From: Gemmatimonadales bacterium
GTDB taxonomy: Bacteria; Gemmatimonadota; Gemmatimonadetes; Palauibacterales; Palauibacteraceae
Direction: 5' to 3'
Length of the DNA: 9,116 bases
NCBI GenBank assembly: GCA_030636765.1
Contig: DAOVWI010000079.1
Span: 1 to 9,116 of the forward strand
In this document: positions 7,057 to 9,116 of the stretch, in pieces
How positions within the stretch are numbered: the stretch's first letter is position 1
Layout of the letters: each line of letters starts with the position of its first letter
Translations under genes and position numbers: made by a program
The notes under the pieces: model-generated
Database searches by the model: none
Told to the model about the DNA's origin: nothing
Seen by the model: the letters and a program-made list of their open reading frames with translations, nothing else

Positions 7057-7977
7057 CTACGAACCCTGGAGGCTCCGGTAGAGGATCTCGATCCAGCGAT
7101 CGGAGTTGATGAAACCCCCACCCCAATCCGCCCACCGATCGGGCATCCCCTCCGCCTGTAGCTCCTGGAGGCCCCTTCCCGCCTCGATTCCGGCGCTCAC
7201 CAGCCCGAGGCTCTCCTCCACCATCTCCAGGTACGCCTCAAGGTCCTCCCTGCCCGAGAGCGGGCCGTGACCGGGGATGATCTTGACGTCAGGCGGCAGC
7301 TGCTCGAGCACGCTGCGGACGGCGACGACGAGGCCCTGGACGCTCCCGCCGCTAGACAGATCGACGAAGGGGAACCGGCCGGAGAAGAAGTCGTCCCCCA
7401 TGTGCACGACGTTCGATCCGCTGAAGTAGACCACCGCGTCTCCATCCGTATGGCCACGCGGTAGGTGTATGGCCCGGATCTCCTCGCCGTTGAAGTGAAT
7501 CGAGACCGAGTCGCCGAAGGTGATGACCGGAAGCGCCTCGGGGGCCGAGGGCTCGGTCACGCCGAACGCCGTCTCCTGTCGGGTGGCAAGACGCTTTCGA
7601 GCGTTGGCGTGAGCGATGATCGGAGCTTCCGGCCCGAACTCGACGTTCCCGCCCGTGTGGTCGCCGTGCCAGTGCGTGTTGAGCACGAACTTCAGATCGA
7701 TCTCGCCCTCGACCATGCCCGCCAGCGCGGCGCGGATCCTGTCCGCGAGAGGCGCGAACTGGTCGTCGACGAGCAGCGCGCCGTCCGGACCCACCGAAAC
7801 CCCGATGTTGCCGCCGCGGCCCTGCAGCATGTAGACGTTCCCCGCGACGTAGGTCGCGGTGATCTCCACGTCCGACATGTCCTGCTGAGCGATCGCGCGA
7901 GGCGCGAAGCCCGCCAGAGGAACGATGCTCAGCATGAAGATCACCCCCACCCGGCGGCTATGCAGCCTCCCGGACAT
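7057..7977 (-). CDS. Exported MBL-fold metallo-hydrolase (COG0491-like)
   Basis: A 306-residue protein with an N-terminal signal peptide: basic residues at 4-9, a hydrophobic core about 10-25, and a probable cleavage after AIA at residue 30. It should act outside the cytoplasm. The metallo-beta-lactamase fold is shown by THWHGDHTGGN (101-111; H102, H104, D106, H107), GHTDGD (175-180; H176), the probable bridging aspartate D195 in MGDDFF, and PGHGPLSG (235-242; H237). All ligands for two metal ions appear present. The Cys of B1 beta-lactamases is replaced by Asp, the glyoxalase II/lactonase-like arrangement, so a beta-lactamase call is not supported; the substrate is unknown. The ATG at 7977 was chosen over a longer open frame because of an excellent Shine-Dalgarno and the signal peptide. 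sucA begins 11 bases after the stop, which suggests co-transcription. Confidence 0.85.
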   Translation of the reverse strand: MSGRLHSRRVGVIFMLSIVPLAGFAPRAIAQQDMSDVEITATYVAGNVYMLQGRGGNIGVSVGPDGALLVDDQFAPLADRIRAALAGMVEGEIDLKFVLNTHWHGDHTGGNVEFGPEAPIIAHANARKRLATRQETAFGVTEPSAPEALPVITFGDSVSIHFNGEEIRAIHLPRGHTDGDAVVYFSGSNVVHMGDDFFSGRFPFVDLSSGGSVQGLVVAVRSVLEQLPPDVKIIPGHGPLSGREDLEAYLEMVEESLGLVSAGIEAGRGLQELQAEGMPDRWADWGGGFINSDRWIEILYRSLQGS

Positions 7978-7991
7978 GACCTCCTCCTTCC
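7978..7991 (-). promoter_or_regulatory. Strong Shine-Dalgarno of the MBL gene
   Basis: On the minus strand GGAAGGAGGAGGTC directly precedes the ATG at 7977, with AAGGAGG about five bases from the start. It fixes the start of the exported hydrolase and excludes the much longer open frame that continues to 8655. Confidence 0.75.
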
Positions 7992-8019
7992 GAGACTCGA
8001 GTAGATGAGACGCGGGACG

Positions 8020-8033
8020 CCGTGTTTCCACGG
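8020..8033 (-). other. Perfect hairpin with GAAA tetraloop in the MBL leader
   Basis: On the minus strand CCGTG-GAAA-CACGG forms a five-pair GC-rich stem capped by a GNRA tetraloop, about 45 bases upstream of the MBL start codon. GNRA loops are typical of stable structured RNA, so the minus strand is the more likely sense. Confidence 0.5.
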
Positions 8034-8052
8034 ATCGGCCCGACTTCAAGTG

Positions 8053-8073
8053 CCCGGTAGGATCCGAACCGGG
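8053..8073. other. Stem-loop CCCGGT/ACCGGG
   Basis: Six perfect pairs (8053-8058 with 8068-8073) close a nine-base loop containing the palindrome GGATCC. On the minus strand the loop segment CGGATC can also pair with GATCCG at about 8031-8036, just downstream in the leader, so a pseudoknot or alternative fold is possible. Confidence 0.4.
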
Positions 8074-8093
8074 TGGGTGCACCGCAAGGGAGG

Positions 8094-8149
8094 AGAGGTG
8101 CAGGAGAGGGATCGGCCCACCGCTGTGGGCCCGAAGAGGTGCAGGAGAG
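8094..8149. repeat. 15-base direct repeat flanking a hairpin
   Basis: AGAGGTGCAGGAGAG occurs exactly at 8094-8108 and 8135-8149, 41 bases apart. The hairpin at 8114-8131 lies between the copies. On the minus strand the copies are pyrimidine-rich and resemble an anti-Shine-Dalgarno sequence. Confidence 0.7.
8114..8131. other. Perfect seven-pair hairpin GGCCCAC-CGCT-GTGGGCC
   Basis: A GC-rich stem (8114-8120 with 8125-8131) has a four-base loop, between the two copies of the 15-base repeat. No T-run follows on the + strand; on the minus strand a CT-rich tract follows. It could be a pause or termination site or part of a larger RNA fold. Confidence 0.5.
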
Positions 8150-8177
8150 AGAGGGGAGGCGAGCCAGCCGGATCCTG

Positions 8178-8193
8178 GTAGCGGTGACGCTAC
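8178..8193 (+). other. Perfect hairpin GTAGCG-GTGA-CGCTAC
   Basis: A six-pair stem is closed by GTGA, a GNRA tetraloop when read on the + strand. Its orientation is opposite to that of the GAAA hairpin at 8020-8033, so the loops alone do not fix which strand is transcribed. Confidence 0.4.
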
Positions 8194-8476
8194 GCAGCGG
8201 TCTTGGAGGAGTGCTCCGACTGACTCGTGGTCCTGCGGGGCGCGCCGCACATGGGCACCTCGGCGCTCGCCCCGGATAACTTGGAGGCCCATCAACCCGC
8301 CCGATACCGACGCCCTCAGCTGTCGTTTACGATGTCTAAGGCTCGCATCGAACGAGGCCTCTCGACCTCGGCGTCTCACCAAGGCAAGCTCCGAACCGGG
8401 GCCGTGCCAGAGCTCTTTGGAACACGCGTAAACGAAGTCTTTGCATCCTGTTACGACCTCATCGTGCGGTGCGCCT

Positions 8477-8488
8477 CGCCACGTGGCG
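8477..8488. promoter_or_regulatory. 12-base palindrome CGCCACGTGGCG, possible operator
   Basis: A perfect palindrome in the intergenic region, about 170 bases upstream of the RDD gene. It has the symmetry of a dimeric regulator site, but palindromes of this length are expected about twice by chance in a window of this size, so this is only a candidate. Confidence 0.2.
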
Positions 8489-8657
8489 GCGACCTCGGAA
8501 GTGGCGAACGTGCAACAGCGATTGACCCCGGCCACACCCAACTGATGCGCAGACGCCGCTCCCGGGCAATCGGGAACGCGTATTCCTCCTGGCATCTCCA
8601 CCGGCTTATCATCCGGGAGTGTCCCCGGGCCGCCGGTGAGGAGCGAGAGCCGCATCC

Positions 8658-9116
8658 ATGAACGTTCGAGACCCTCGAACCATCGTCACACCTTATGCCT
8701 TCCGGGTGGCGCCCGACCTGCTCGGGCTCCCGCTCGCGGGACCGACGCGCCGAGCCCTCGGCATGCTCATCGACCTGATCGTCATAGGCGCCTTCGCTCT
8801 GCTCGGCTGGACGGCTACCCTCGCGTTCATCGCCTTCATGCTCATCCTGCACTTCACGGCGAAGGGCGGCTCGTTCGGCCACGCCCTGGTCCGGCTGCCG
8901 GTGCGGGCGCTGGCCCTCACCCTCCTCGTCGTCCTGGTGTTCGGGCGGCCGGTGAGCTGGGTGAGCTCGGTCGTCGAGGACCTGGCCGGCCCTCAGCTCG
9001 CCTCGGTGACGGGAGGCCAATCGGATGGGGGGGCGACTCTCGAGCCGGACGACGGGTTGACCCTCGAGGCGGACGGCGATGCCGGCGCTCTCATCTCCCC
9101 GGCCGATCTCTTGCGC
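8658..9116 (+). CDS. RDD-domain membrane protein (5' part, runs off the window)
   Basis: An open frame of 153 codons from ATG 8658 to the window edge with no stop. The N-terminus reads as an RDD domain: GPTRRALGMLIDLIVIG (28-44) has the Arg and Asp of the first helix, followed by a second hydrophobic stretch (about 51-66). Then comes GGSFGHALVRLPVRA (70-84), which resembles the G.T.GK...G..V element between RDD helices, and a third helix (about 85-97). Residues 119-150 are acidic and polar, suggesting a soluble tail. RDD proteins are small integral membrane proteins of poorly defined role, some linked to transport. An in-frame TGA at 8637 and no other start codon before 8658 fix the start; GAGGAG at 8638-8643 or GAGAG at 8645-8649 could serve as Shine-Dalgarno. 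It is divergent from the MBL gene. Full length and the C-terminal domain are unknown. Confidence 0.6.
   Translation, partial: MNVRDPRTIVTPYAFRVAPDLLGLPLAGPTRRALGMLIDLIVIGAFALLGWTATLAFIAFMLILHFTAKGGSFGHALVRLPVRALALTLLVVLVFGRPVSWVSSVVEDLAGPQLASVTGGQSDGGATLEPDDGLTLEADGDAGALISPADLLR

Larger units (their letters stand above)
7992..8657. other. Intergenic region between the divergent MBL and RDD genes; no gene seen
   Basis: About 670 bases without a credible gene. Open frames cross it on both strands, but their translations are Arg/Pro/Gly-rich with no recognisable domain and no good start signal. The half next to the MBL gene (about 8020-8193) holds several perfect-stem hairpins and direct repeats, listed separately. 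The other half (about 8320-8460) is visibly less GC-rich than the genes and holds a 9-base inverted repeat (8323-8331 with 8427-8435) and a 12-base palindrome (8477-8488). Promoters of both flanking genes must lie here; I found no convincing -35/-10 pair. Confidence 0.6.

Noticed and set aside
4529..7081. 850-codon open frame on the + strand opposite sucA
   Set aside because: It is exactly antisense to a fully motif-supported SucA. Its product is Arg/Gly/Val-rich with no domain, as expected from GC-rich codon bias.
8053..8080. tRNA T-arm-like sequence (GGTTCGGATCC on the - strand)
   Set aside because: Only two T-stem pairs form around the loop, and no acceptor, D or anticodon arm can be built around it.
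7978..8340. Thiamine pyrophosphate riboswitch upstream of the ThDP enzyme pair
   Set aside because: The conserved CUGAGA and the AUCUGGAUAAUGCCAGCG-type core are not present on the minus strand.
8323..8435. Integron attC site
   Set aside because: The outer arms read GTT inward-left and AAC right, opposite to the attC R''/R' order, and there is no cassette gene or integrase.
8522..8612. Sigma70-like promoter for the RDD gene (TTGACC at 8522, TATCAT at 8607)
   Set aside because: The two elements are far outside the allowed spacing and neither has a proper partner. TATCAT alone is too weak a signal in this sequence.
7978..8655. Upstream extension of the MBL reading frame to a 532-residue protein
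   Set aside because: The extension has no recognisable domain, would bury the signal peptide inside the protein, and ignores the excellent Shine-Dalgarno at 7978-7991.
8227..8661. 144-codon + strand open frame before the RDD gene
   Set aside because: No recognisable domain, no ribosome site at its start, atypical composition, and it overlaps the RDD start by a few bases.

Overview
The window is GC-rich, densely coding bacterial chromosome. It carries the tail of an Alternative Complex III (ACIII) respiratory operon, a convergent two-gene unit (exported metallo-hydrolase plus 2-oxoglutarate dehydrogenase E1), and the start of an RDD-type membrane protein gene. A lipoprotein-like ActE, an ACIII and an aerobic TCA enzyme suggest an aerobic didermic bacterium. 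Gemmatimonadota or a similar high-GC phylum is a plausible guess, but no phylogenetic marker is present, so this is inference.

Bases 1-4116 (+ strand) hold the 3' end of actB, then actC, actD, actE and actF. Every junction overlaps by 1 or 4 bases (TGATG, GTGA, ATGA, ATGA), so the genes are almost certainly translationally coupled. Together they encode the iron-sulfur, quinol-binding membrane, small membrane and cytochrome c subunits of a quinol:electron-acceptor oxidoreductase that replaces the bc1 complex. The operon ends at actF; no terminal oxidase genes follow.

Bases 4151-7977 (- strand) hold an MBL-fold hydrolase with a signal peptide, followed after 11 bases by sucA (E1 of 2-oxoglutarate dehydrogenase). 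sucA converges on actF across a 34-base gap. SucA keeps its catalytic core but has an altered N-terminus and an extra polar linker in the middle. No E2 (sucB) or E3 gene is visible.

Bases 7992-8657 are a non-coding gap of about 670 bases between the divergent MBL and RDD genes. The MBL-proximal 200 bases contain four perfect-stem hairpins and a 15-base direct repeat flanking one of them. This may be a structured leader RNA or regulatory region and is the least explained part of the window. From 8658 a + strand RDD-domain membrane protein begins and runs off the end.

I see no mobile element, CRISPR array, tRNA, rRNA or defence system. Nothing here can be called a new system with confidence. 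The best leads are the structured intergenic region and the unusual SucA.
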